The notes under the pieces were generated by a model. The model ran no database searches. It saw only the letters and a program-made list of their open reading frames with translations, and had not been told where the DNA came from. Positions 43,875 through 54,483 of a DNA stretch of 64,000 bases are shown here, in pieces. The position numbers and the translations under genes were made by a program. Numbering within the stretch: position 1 is the first letter of the stretch; each line of letters begins with the position of its first letter. The DNA comes from Paracentrotus lividus. Lineage: Eukaryota; Echinodermata; Echinoidea; Camarodonta; Echinidae. Location: positions 4,963,763 through 5,027,762 of the forward strand of contig CALNVZ010003426.1 in the NCBI GenBank assembly GCA_940671915.1, given 5' to 3'.

Positions 43875-44000
43875 CGCCGTCTGGCCAGCTGGGCACCGTT
43901 CCGTTCATACGGCGATGGCGCTGCTTCCCCGACCGATTGACGATTGTGTGCGTGAGTGAGTCGATCACAGGATGTGTTAATTTGAGTTCCATCCTCTAAT
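43875..44000 (-). promoter_or_regulatory. CpG-rich candidate 5' UTR / promoter of the MGAT4-like gene
   Basis: CpG-rich stretch 1.0-1.7 kb upstream of the two candidate first exons. On the - strand it ends in a strong donor, GACGGCG|GTACGTC. It contains short upstream ATGs. Suggests a non-coding first exon, but no core promoter motif is clear. Confidence 0.3.
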
Positions 44001-44165
44001 GAGGATGCATAGGAACAAATTTTTGATCAAACTAAATGGGAGAACGATTTCTTAAAATTATTATTATTATTATTGTTAGGCCTATATCTATTTTAAAAAA
44101 TAAATAAATAAAATAAATATATCTAACCTTGGCTCGGGAGACGAATGTATTTTTGCTCTTGAGGC

Positions 44166-44265
44166 NNNNNNNNNNNNNNNNNNNNNNNNNNNNNNNNNNN
44201 NNNNNNNNNNNNNNNNNNNNNNNNNNNNNNNNNNNNNNNNNNNNNNNNNNNNNNNNNNNNNNNNN
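44166..44265. other. Assembly gap, 100 N
   Basis: Exactly 100 N, the conventional size for a gap of unknown length. Open frames running through it are meaningless. Confidence 0.98.
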
Positions 44266-44855
44266 CGTACGTTCCCTTGGATCTTGGCGCTGCGCATGCA
44301 TATTGTGCTGAGTGTGTTCACATGTATATGGATTCTCTACAAGTGGTCATCATCACGATCTTAGAGAAACACGTCAATCTCTCACGCATACACCAAATAG
44401 AAAGTGTAGATAGATGCATGTGTGTTGTGACCACGTCCAGATCTATCTATTGTCAACTTGTGCGCGAAGGGTCCGTTCAATTTATGTTCGTGTTTTTTTT
44501 TCAATGCCAACAAATTAATGACCACCGAAGACAAAAGATTATTAAAAAAATTCCACAGAAATATAACCGCAATAAGCGACACGGTTGTCGAATATATCAC
44601 CCTCTACTTTGTGGATCATTGGTGTTTGAAATATTACTAATTAACACACAATTTGGTATTTTCTTATGGTCACTTTTTAGAGTTGCTCAATAAAAATACG
44701 ATTTAATTTTTTCGTACTAAACCAAGGTTATAGACAATTATATAGTGCCTTTTTATCTTAATAAAAAATTTTCCAAAAAAATTTTTTAAAATAATACTAT
44801 TCCCTACCCTTTTTGATATTTTTTGAAAAAAAAAAAACATGAAATGTTAATTATA

Positions 44856-45383
44856 GAAGGTAACTTAACGATACCGGTTGCTTGGTTTAAGGAGGATAGT
44901 TTTTTTTGACTTGGGGACCGCCCCTTTTGAATCAGGTAAAATCTTCTCTTTTTTTAACAAAATAAAAACCATAAGATTTTCCGTAACAAGAAGATACATT
45001 TCAATCATATATGTCAATTCGTACTTTATTTATGATTTTAATGTTTGATATTAATTAAATCGAACATGTAAAGATTTGGAGTGTGGAATACAATTGATAT
45101 GTCGTATGTTCTCGTTGATTAATGCTGCAATAAAGCAGGAAAAATTAATTAATATTGTATTGAAACTCGCAAAGAAAATAAATGTCAGCGCGCGTATTAA
45201 GAGGCTATTATCGCCGCCGGGACTATCGGCCAAGGTTTATCCGTACCCATTTCGACTCCTTCGTGTTTTGCTAATATTCTCACGCTTGGTTTCACAAGTG
45301 ATATTCCAGGATGTTGTCGTCCAAGTAAAAAAATAACTTATCCTCCTTAAACCACAACGGTAGTCGGTCAGGTAACTTCCTAA
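44856..45383. mobile_element. Inverted-repeat element, TGGTTTAAGGAGGATA arms
   Basis: GAAGGTAACTTAACGATACC.. continuing to TGGTTTAAGGAGGATA and TTTTTTTGACTTGG on the left has an imperfect inverse on the right (TTGGACGACA.. side, CTTATCCTCCTTAAACCA, GGTAGTCGGTCAGGTAACTTCC). Arms are about 60 bases with small gaps; about 530 bases in all. Non-coding MITE-like element. The exact ends and target duplication are unclear. Confidence 0.5.
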
Positions 45384-48300
45384 TTAATCACTTCATATTT
45401 TCTAACAACTAGTCAAAAGGGTAGAGATATTTGAACAAACTATTGATTTTATAACCCCAAAATCGCGTTTGATCAGGGCTTCCAAGATGCAATAAAAATA
45501 ACTGAGCGAAAATACATTCCCAAACGTCTGTTCGAACTTAGTTTATTGATTACATCCAATTCTCCCAAAATTCAATGATGCATATGCAACCATTTTGCCT
45601 CTTTTGATGATTTCTCGGTCGGTTTTTTTCTTTTAATATTGCATGTCCAACTTTCGCTTTCTACTGCTTGAGAAAACAATTATCAACAATAACCATCAGA
45701 CTCATATTTATCGTGGGATAGCACACGGCACATTAGAGTATTACGACCGACCGCTTCTCGTTGCACACGGAAAGACTAGCGTGGCGTGCGCACCATCAAA
45801 ACCAATATGGCGCACCTCCGCCAGGAGACATCGAGCAACCAATTAGACCGAGAAAACGTACGTGATCACACAAGCTAATATTTTGAGATAACCAACATCA
45901 CGTGGCACGGAGCATTTTTGAAAAGTGGAGGGGGCTGAGCGGCAAGGGCGGAGGCGTTGGGGGGTTCGACTGAACAGTCTAAAAAATCACAAATTGTATG
46001 GTCATAAATTGGTCTCTTCTGTACAACGTTTCCTGAAGAAAGTGGTGTACTCGATGGGGGAGGGGGCTTAGAAATGAGAATGCATAACGTTTGAACGTAT
46101 CTTTCAATCTATTTATTTTCAATTTTACAAAGGGAAAAATGGGCCTTATTTTTAATAGTCTCAGACATGAGATTAAAATTACTTCTTTATTGAAACATAT
46201 CTGTCCAATTATCGTATTGCTTGAAGGATGCACAAGATAAATATTTGACTTTAGTCGTTCAGTCTCTCAATACCACAACAAGATTGACACTCGGAGTGCA
46301 ACAGGGCCTAGTTCACGATCACTTGGAATGACAAGTCATAGAATATAAAATGTCTTTTAGGTGGTACACATTAAATAAGCCTTTTCATAGCTAAATTTGA
46401 TGAGATATCTGCCAAATTATACAATCAGAATAAATGTCATTCTACTCACGCTACTTGTTTGTAGTGTTATGTGTATCGCTGTATTTCTGTTTTTGTTACC
46501 TTATTCTAAACCAAATTTATTCACTTTACTAGAAAACGAAACAGTAAACCAAATATGAGATAGTGAACATTAGGTTCTTTTTAATGCCAAAATTGTAAAT
46601 TAGGAGTAGTCTCGTCGATAAGCTCAAGCATCTTCAGAACTTCATAACTGAATGAATTGTCAATTATAATGTTTACAAAACAAAAGGTTAACCATATAAG
46701 CTCAGACCTGAGAATTTTAAAATAATTTGAACATATCTGTCCAATACGTTTGACAATATTAGAAATACTTCGCTTCTGTCCTGAAACATATTGACCAAAC
46801 CATAGAAGCCCCTCTGTATGTCTTCTACCTTGATAAATTTGAGGGATAATAAGAATATAAGATGATTTAGCAATGATAAATTTTGTACATATGCCTCAAG
46901 TCTTAAGTCCCATATGTCGTGATTATAAAATGTGATTTGTAAATAATAATACAAAATAAGTATAGTAATACTCACATCGAAATATTATGTAATATTAATG
47001 TATTACAACGACAGGGAATTCTATACAACCTGAACACGGTGCGAAGGATAATACTTCAAAACTCCACATTAGTTCTATATGTTACTCACACAAGGTGCAG
47101 GAGTATTAGGCTGCTATTCGATCGATAGATTGTTTTCGTGCCTTTGTATTAATGTTAGAAGTAATCCGCCAATTATCAATATTTACCTAAGAAAGATAAA
47201 CATTAGAATGCTATCTATGATGATACTCAACATATAGTGCCAGCCTATTAATATTTAGTAGAGCACTATCTCTCAGACATCTAAGATAACTGTGAGAATA
47301 TAATAATACACTTAATTTATTTACTATTGATTTGATTAAATACTAGAAAATTTGAATGATTGTAATATGTATATACTAAAATCTCTAAACTCTGAATTTG
47401 AATATTAATTATATTCAGAGCGAGAGAGTGAAACGTCCGTGCGAGATAGAATGTCTCGAACCAGAGTAGCCAAGAGTGTTTAGTCACTACAATCAATAAG
47501 ATATGTCAAGGAATGAAGTAAGCATAAAAGAGCTAAACAACTGGAGCAGCGGTCTTATATTCCGATTCTTAGATGGTGATCCTAAACCTTTCTGATACGT
47601 CGTATAAGATGACGCGATCTTTGAAAAGTGAGGTTTGTCCACACCCTGAAATCCGAAATAGGATTATCTTGCTAAGTTGTATATTCATCATACTAGGGTT
47701 CATCTCAGCCTATTCCACTTATGAGAAAGATGTTAACTATATTCGGAATCACGCCCCCTATAAAAAGGATACTTCACCCTTGACAGCCACTCATAGGTAT
47801 GGACTGTATGAATACGACTGAATATTATAGTTTTCCTCAAGTATGCTTAATAATACACAGAACACATATACAACATTGTTAATATATGGATAGGATAGAA
47901 CGTGGTGTGTGTGATAAGAATGAAGAATATGATGAACGATAGAAAGCGTGTAGAAATCGTTGTAGCTCGATGCAATTGGTGTCTTGATGGAGTAAAGGAA
48001 TATCGAAGTGAAGAGGGTGATATGGAATCTCCGACGCAGGAAAGGTAGGTACGACTCTGAGAGAATGGTAATAGACCGAGGTAAACCCACATATGAGAAG
48101 ATAAGTTCGTCCGCAGATACTCATGCCACGTGATAAGATAGAAAGAAATGGATATATGAGCAATGAAACCAAAGGACCAATCAAAAAGTGAATGGATTGA
48201 AGAGTGAGTAGGATAAATGCGCTTGCTATTATAAAGAGTGATACTGAAATGAGCATAAATAAAGGTGAGAGACGAGGATGTGGTGAGAAAAACGTACCTC

Positions 48301-51300
48301 TGCGACTCCGCAGACTCTGGAGTAGTCATATGAAATGTAGAAATCAATCCTCTCTGTAATCAATATGATATCTTGAAAAAAGGTATAATAGATAAAAATG
48401 AACTAAGCGAGGAGAGAAAAAAGAGGCCTTAACATGTTCATTTATTTAACAGGGCAATATATGATTTTGAATATAAAATGATTTTGCTCTACAGATAAAA
48501 TAAAATGTAGTTGACCTGCGGTTGTTTATAGTTTCATTTTGTGTGTATATTGCAATTGATTATTATCTAATTAAAAATAAGTATAACCAACCAACAGAAA
48601 GAATTAGAGATAGATTACAAGTCGCTCCTAATTTCGCGTTGCTTCCTTTAAGATCCCATTAATCAAAGTGTGAAAATTGAGCTGGATTGAGCTCCCAGCG
48701 AACAAAGATCTGCGTTGAAGTCGTGATAGACATCAATGATTTAAACATGTTAAAAGACGACCTTGATAATAATATCGAGGCAACAACAGAAGTAATCCTG
48801 TCGTGATAGATCGCACAAGAAGATATCTGCGTAAGAGTTAGGTTATGTTTATCTTCTTCCTTTGAGTAAATATAATTATTTATCTGAAATAAACAAAAAG
48901 TGGAAAAAGGACATTATCCTATCATATAGGGAAGATAATTATCATTAGGACGTTATATTGTATAACTTCTTTACTTATGTCCATCAAATCGAGGGATTAG
49001 TTTTGTATCAGGGCCGCTCAAGGTTTCTCAAATTGACTTACATCATGACTCTCTAATCAACAACTTGTCAGTTTAAGAGTGTTGGAATGAATGGTGGTGA
49101 GTGGTGGGATACAGTAGTAGTATTTTAGTTAAGGACTGGAACCAAACTATTGAGAGTGGCTATTCTCATGATATTGCGTACTGCCTTTCTCTCAATAACT
49201 AGGTAATAATGTAAATTATTAAATCTCCTAATAACAGGGGCTGAAGCACTCAAGGAGCTAGCCAGTGAGAGTTTATAGAAAAAAAAAAAAAAAAAAAAAT
49301 AGTAGGTAGTATAATATAGTTCATGGTTAGTGATTAGGTCTGTTGTTGCAGCGCCTCGGGGTATAGGGGGTATCGTGATGGCTGTCTGGCGTGTATGAAT
49401 CATCCTAACATAACTGCTCGGAGGGATAACACTAGATCATGTTAGTATAGGTCTACTGAAATTGTACGTCTCATAAGCCCTGATCCGAAACGGCTCCAAT
49501 GGTCTCTAGTGTTATTACACCTGATAAATATAAAATATATTCAAATATAACCTACTAGGAACCTCATGCGATGTCTATGAATAAAGATATCATTAATATA
49601 AATGAATTTTCTCTCTGTCACTCGACATGTTGTGGTTCTCTCTGGATGTCATCTGTATAAAAGAGAATAATACAACAATAGGCTTAGTTCACATATATAT
49701 GTTGTCTCCAATTTAAGTAACTGACAATTATCTGTAATAGAGCAAACTTTTCGCCCCTGGACGATCCAGTGAACCTTGATCGCTACGGGCACCCGGTGTC
49801 ACGGCTGTAGTACGGTGTAGCATCTTCTAGCAATCCACAGGTCGACGCGTGTGTCGTGCACCGCCACGGAGTGCAGCCTATGATGGGTTCTGTGCGTGGT
49901 CCTTTCCCTACATAAAATTAGATCTCTTGATCACACACGCAATCTGTGACGTTATATGCGATTCTTATTTTCGCTTATTTGATTCTACGTTGGAGGTATT
50001 AATAGAATACAAACTTAAAGTAATATTGCTCTTTAAATATAAACATCCGGATATCAGCTTAGTGGTGTGATACACAAATATACTTTTCGTTTGGGAATGA
50101 TTCAATAGTAAATATCTGTGGATTAGCTAAACTTTGATTCTCGCTCTGGATCCTCGGCCCCTCCTCCGTCCTCTCAACAGGTTAAGTGACGGTTGAATTT
50201 CTTCCTAAACCATCGCGACCAGTACGGTTCGTGTCTGCATATCCCGCTCCTCCGCCGCGCTAGGTGCTATGATGTGTTTTTCATGAGGCTGTCTGGCTAC
50301 CTATATTCCTATAGTTAGAATGCCACATCATGTTCTTTGCGTGTGTTTCTACTATCCTTGCGCATGGGATTTCTACCCTTGGAGACAATGAATAAATTAA
50401 TTGTCTATCTAACTTCAATTGTATCACTACATGTCTCAATGTATCATATATTTTCATTCTGAGATAGGTGTCTAGTTTTAAATCAAAATGGGTTATTTGT
50501 TACAACCATTTTCTTAGTGTCTTTGAGTTTCATAACTAAATATGTGCTAGATATTAAGTTAAACTATTTCTTAAATGTCCTTTTTATCGCATTAATATTG
50601 TAACGAATGTTTAAACTCTAATCACGACAGGTCTGTGTCTATCAATTCTGTTTCCCACAGCCACTTATCTCCTCAGGATCCCACTGAAAACATGTTATCA
50701 TTTTTTACTCACTACTAAACATATTGCTCCACAAATGACGCATTCAGCCCCGGCGCCAGCGGGGAGGCCTGTATGCCGCATGAACGAAATTAAGAAAGAC
50801 TCTGATCTTAGCAAATCATATATGCGCATTCCAATTGACAAACAAGTACAAAAGTGAAAGAAATAAAACAAATAGAGGGAGGAATGGAGAGAGAGGATAT
50901 AATGTAGAAACATATTAGAGAGAGTATGTACCGGACACGTGACTCACACAGAGAGACAGAGTAAGAGGAAGGAAGTTTTTCGGCGGAGGTAGTGGAGTAC
51001 AGGAGAGCGAAGACAGTCAGAGGCAAGAGAGGTGTGACACGAATTAAGACCAGGGAATACCAGGAGAGAGGGTGAGACGGAAGTGAGGTAGAAAAGTCTG
51101 CGTAAGGGATACGGTTCACTGAGAAGCAGTGGGAGTTGTGTTAAAAAGCGAAATAATTTATTAGATCGGGTGATGCATGCGTGCAATACATTAAAATTTA
51201 AAAAAATAAATTCACTTTTTGCACTTCTGTAGTACCAACATTGTGGTTTGAAGTTAAACATAATGTACTTTCCACTAAGATTATGTGTTACTTCCGGGCA

Positions 51301-52739
51301 GGGAGCTCCGTAGCATCTGATCTATTGGCACTTAGAGGAATTGATTGATGTTAAGCACAATTTTTTTTACTATACAGCCCTCTAAAGTTATTCCGACACT
51401 CTCTCTCCACCTTGCTCTATATGTATGAATTGTAATCGTACAATCGCACACTCAGGTTCATACTCAATTTCCACCCCCCCCCCAAATATACAATAACATA
51501 AACCATAAATTGCATAATAATATACAAATTATGTATTTCACAATTAATCTGATATATATATTATGTAGATTATGAGAGTGTGTGAATAGATAGTGTATAT
51601 AATATAATAAATAACATTAAAACTGAATGACAAGTGGAATGTTCACAATACTTTATGTCATCGAATAGTGAACACCAGACTGAATATAATTTTGCTACTT
51701 ACTATAGGGATGTTTCCAATGCCAACAGTTTTTTTGTGATCTCTTAAATTACTCCCTCGCATTTGGCTCTCCTCCCATTCAACTTCCTCGAATAAATGCA
51801 AGCTGATAAATATTTAATAATTTCTCTTTCACGTTCTCTTGGTGTTAGTATGAAATCCCAGCAGTTAAGTTGACACATCGCTCCATTCGTGATCTAAGGG
51901 ATTGAACAGACCAAAAATGAAACCAAGTTTTAAAAGTGATAAGAATGATCGTGTAAGCTTATTTCGAAAGGTTGGAAAGCTTAGCGGAGATCGTGTGTGT
52001 ATATGCATTATGTTTTGACTTCAAAAATACATGCGTCATGCAAATTAGGTTCATGGCAAAAAGCAGACCGGAGATTTTCTTACTCATTCGTTTGGTTATC
52101 ACTAGTTTTTAGATTGGTATATCAACCACTCTTGTGTTCATCAGAGCCTCTGTAAAAGAAAAAAGTGCTCTCACTCACTCATGAGGACATCCTGAGTAAA
52201 TGATAACTCTGCATATACATATCAGGTGATAATAATAAACATATAGAGTCATCAAACGCCCTACGGTTCGTATTCTAATATAATAACCGCGACACACAAG
52301 TGATACTCGTCAACTATTCTAGTCTCTGGCTCGGACATTGTTACTATATTATGCTCGATTGAACTCGTTTTCATCAAGTATCACAGCATATCACTATTCT
52401 GTTGCACATGCTTTGCTACATATTTCCCAGACGTAGCGTGACAGCTGTCTCTATCCTCCAAAAAAAAATAATATAGTAGATTTAGTTCAAAAAGCACCAA
52501 CACGTGCAGTAAGAACTGGGCGCTATGAAACAATAGGTCACACGCGCTTTCTGAATCTCTAAAGTAGTCTTATTATCTCGTACCTTTTCTTCACATGCAT
52601 TTTATATGATTAACATGATTTATTTATCTATGAGAGAAGAATGGATCAATCTCTTGTGAATACCCAAAAAAGGAGAAACAAACAAAACTACGTAGCACAA
52701 CAAAATACATGGAAATATTTGATTACCTCCAAAGCGTTT
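45384..52739. other. No supported gene; unusual texture
   Basis: Apart from the candidate exon at 45807, I see no exon with good splice sites, no recognisable protein and no clear transposon ends. From about 46.5 kb the texture changes: fewer long A/T runs and more short alternating pieces (GTGTG, GAGAG, CTCTC). The A run at 49269-49289 and C run at 51474-51483 are exceptions. Overlapping open frames on the - strand at 47790-48350 lack codon-like patterns. Confidence 0.4.
45807..45857 (+). CDS. Possible first coding exon MAHLRQETSSNQLDREN
   Basis: ATG in the context CCAATATGG inside a CpG-rich patch, 17 codons, then a near-consensus donor AAC|GTACGTG. CAATATGGCG resembles a YY1-type site around a start codon. 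It is divergent from the MGAT4-like gene, so the two could share an upstream region. No second exon was identified. Confidence 0.3.
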
Positions 52740-53523
52740 GATTTGGTTATATTTAGGTTTCTCAAGTAGGACAGTCCAACAAGCATTAACAAGTTCGTTC
52801 TCTCCCTAGATCTGATGTTCTCAGAAAGAAAGCTGACCACCAGGACACCACTGACCAGAATACCCCTTTGTGACTACCTTCCACCCTAATTTACACCTCC
52901 TCTCCGCACCATCCTTTATGCTAATCACCGTATTCTCCACACTTCTGATCGTCTCCTACAGGCCGTTCCTGACACTCCCATCGTGGCACTTCCGACGCCC
53001 CCGCAACCTCAAGGATCTCATAGTTCGTGCTGAAGTCCCCTCCCTTACCTGCTTACTGACAATTCTTCTCCCATTCAGCATGGCACCTTCAAATGTACAG
53101 CCAACAGATGCATCATTTTGCAATATACACATCCACGAAGGCGATACTTTCAGCTAGAGTACCTCCACTAGCAGATCTCATCACACCAAGGGGAACATCA
53201 CCTGCACCACTTCTAATGTTATATATCTTATCACTTGCAGAGTTTGTAAGATGCACAGTTGTAGGTGAAACCAAAGACCACTCTCAAAAGACGCTTCTAT
53301 GGGCACAGATCCACTGTCACCACCCACCTAGCTTGACACCCAGTTGGGAACCATTTCAACCTTCCTAACCACTCATCTCTGACATGTCCTCTACAGGGCA
53401 TGGAATTTTTAGGTACCCGTCTTGGCGTCCTGATTTGTCCGTATATCAGCAGAGAGAAGTTCTGGATGAGACGTCTTCGCACCATTCAACCTCACGTCTC
53501 AACATTCAGGAGCTCAATGACTA
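52740..53523 (+). mobile_element. Penelope-like retroelement, RT end and GIY-YIG endonuclease, frameshifted
   Basis: Split over three frames, the order of motifs is that of Penelope-like elements: TVQQAL.. and DVLRKKADHQDTTDRIPLV, TTFHPNLHLL, FRRPRNLKDLIVRAE (end of the reverse transcriptase region), HGTFKC, then NVIYLITCRVCK, VGETK and RRFYGHRSTVTTH of the GIY-YIG nuclease with its Cys pairs, PVGNHFN, GMEFLG, REKFWMRRLRTIQPH and a terminal NIQELND with TAA at 53521-53523. At least four frameshifts make it non-functional as written. The catalytic RT core upstream is missing: 5'-truncated, or lost at an assembly join. Confidence 0.75.
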
Positions 53524-54252
53524 ATTTTCCTTTTTCCTCACATTTCTTTCTTGATATCTGTTTTTTCCCCACTTTTTTTTTTTTTTTTTTTTTTAGCTCA
53601 TGTTTAGTTTATTTGCACGTGTTTGTTTTATTTGACTAATACATTCTGTTTTCTCTATCCATTCTTCTTCTCTTTTCTCCCTTACAGGTTTGGCTCACAC
53701 TTCTCTTTTCTTTTTTTTTTTTTTTCATGTCTCCCCTTGTCTTACCTTTTTACTTATTTATTTATCCCCCCTTACTCTTCTTGTAGGTCTATAACACACA
53801 GTGTCTACTAGGTGTTTTTTCCCCCTTGGCTTTTTCTCTTTTCTTTCATTCTTTTCAGCCCTTAGCCTCCACTCTAATCCCTTCTTTGTTTACTCTCTTC
53901 TCCCTCTCTCAGCTAATCATCTCCCTTTTGTTCCAGTTTGCTGTTTGTTTCACACCTCTTCTTGCTTTTGATTAATCAAAAAGCAAGAAGAGGTGTGAAC
54001 AAACAGCAAACTGGAACAAAAGGGAGATGATTAGCTGAGAGAGGGAGGAGAGAGTAAACAAAGAAGGGATTAGAGTGGAGGCTAAGGGGCTGAAAAAGAT
54101 GAAAGAAAGAGAAAAGCTTGGCTGGCTTCTTCACACCTTTTACATCCCCCTTTTTTGTTTTCTCTCCTCTTTGGCTTGCACTTAGGTGTAGCTTTTTTCT
54201 CTATCTTTCTCTATATCCATGTTTGTTCCCTACTTTTCTGGGTCAGTTTGTC
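53524..54252 (+). other. Pyrimidine-rich 3' region of the Penelope-like element
   Basis: C+T-rich sequence with T runs at 53571-53594 and 53707-53725, between the end of the endonuclease frame and the conserved tail at 54253. It contains the palindrome at 53825-54121. Probably the 3' UTR of the element. Confidence 0.4.
53825..54121. repeat. Large near-perfect palindrome, arms about 148 bases
   Basis: The left arm (from CTTGGCTTTTTCTC) and right arm (ending GAGAAAAGCTTGG) are inverse copies with a handful of indels, centred on GATTAATC at 53970-53977, with essentially no loop. Possible causes are a real inverted duplication of retroelement 3' sequence, or a read that doubled back on itself. 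Confidence 0.85.
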
Positions 54253-54345
54253 TCTGACAAAGATTCTGCTAGGATCGAAAGCTCAGGCTCCTTTTGACTT
54301 CATTTATTTTACACCATTAGCTCTCCTTTATAGGATAAGCAGTTT
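54253..54345 (+). mobile_element. Conserved 3' tail of the Penelope-like element
   Basis: TCTGACAAAGATTCTGCTAG.. GATCGAAAGCTCAGGCTCC.. and GGATAAGCAGTTTCAGCA. The same blocks occur at 32953-33023. CTGANNA..GAAA spacing is reminiscent of the hammerhead motifs of Penelope-like terminal repeats, but the core is not intact. Confidence 0.45.
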
Positions 54346-54422
54346 CAGCAGTTCTCTTATTTTTTTTTTTTTTTTTTAAATTAGCACTCGTGCGAGTACT
54401 AAAATAGCACTTTAGGTGTTTT

Positions 54423-54483
54423 AAGTGATAATTTCGGTTCTCATTTAGGGACCTTACTTAAATGAGAACCGAAATTATCACTT
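54423..54483. repeat. Perfect 25-base inverted repeat
   Basis: AAGTGATAATTTCGGTTCTC.. and its exact inverse, 25 of 25 bases, separated by 11 bases (54448-54458). It would form a stable hairpin. No T run follows. It may be the end of a small element or a second doubled-back piece near the palindrome. Confidence 0.8.

Larger units (their letters stand above)
42307..44165. other. Upstream region of the MGAT4-like gene
   Basis: AT-rich, except for the CpG-rich part near 43850-44000. It holds the candidate alternative first exon (42776-42854) and little else that I can support. Confidence 0.4.

Noticed and set aside
44032..44321. Frames running through the 100-N gap
   Set aside because: The N stretch makes their length meaningless and the real parts are short.
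47790..48350. Three overlapping minus-strand frames of 99-166 aa
   Set aside because: Several frames are open together because the + strand is purine-rich here. The products are Ser/Ile/Tyr-rich with no domain and no splice sites.
54253..54300. Hammerhead ribozyme in the Penelope-like tail
   Set aside because: CTGACAA..CGAAA only loosely resembles the core; the conserved CTGANGA and the stem pairings are not intact.
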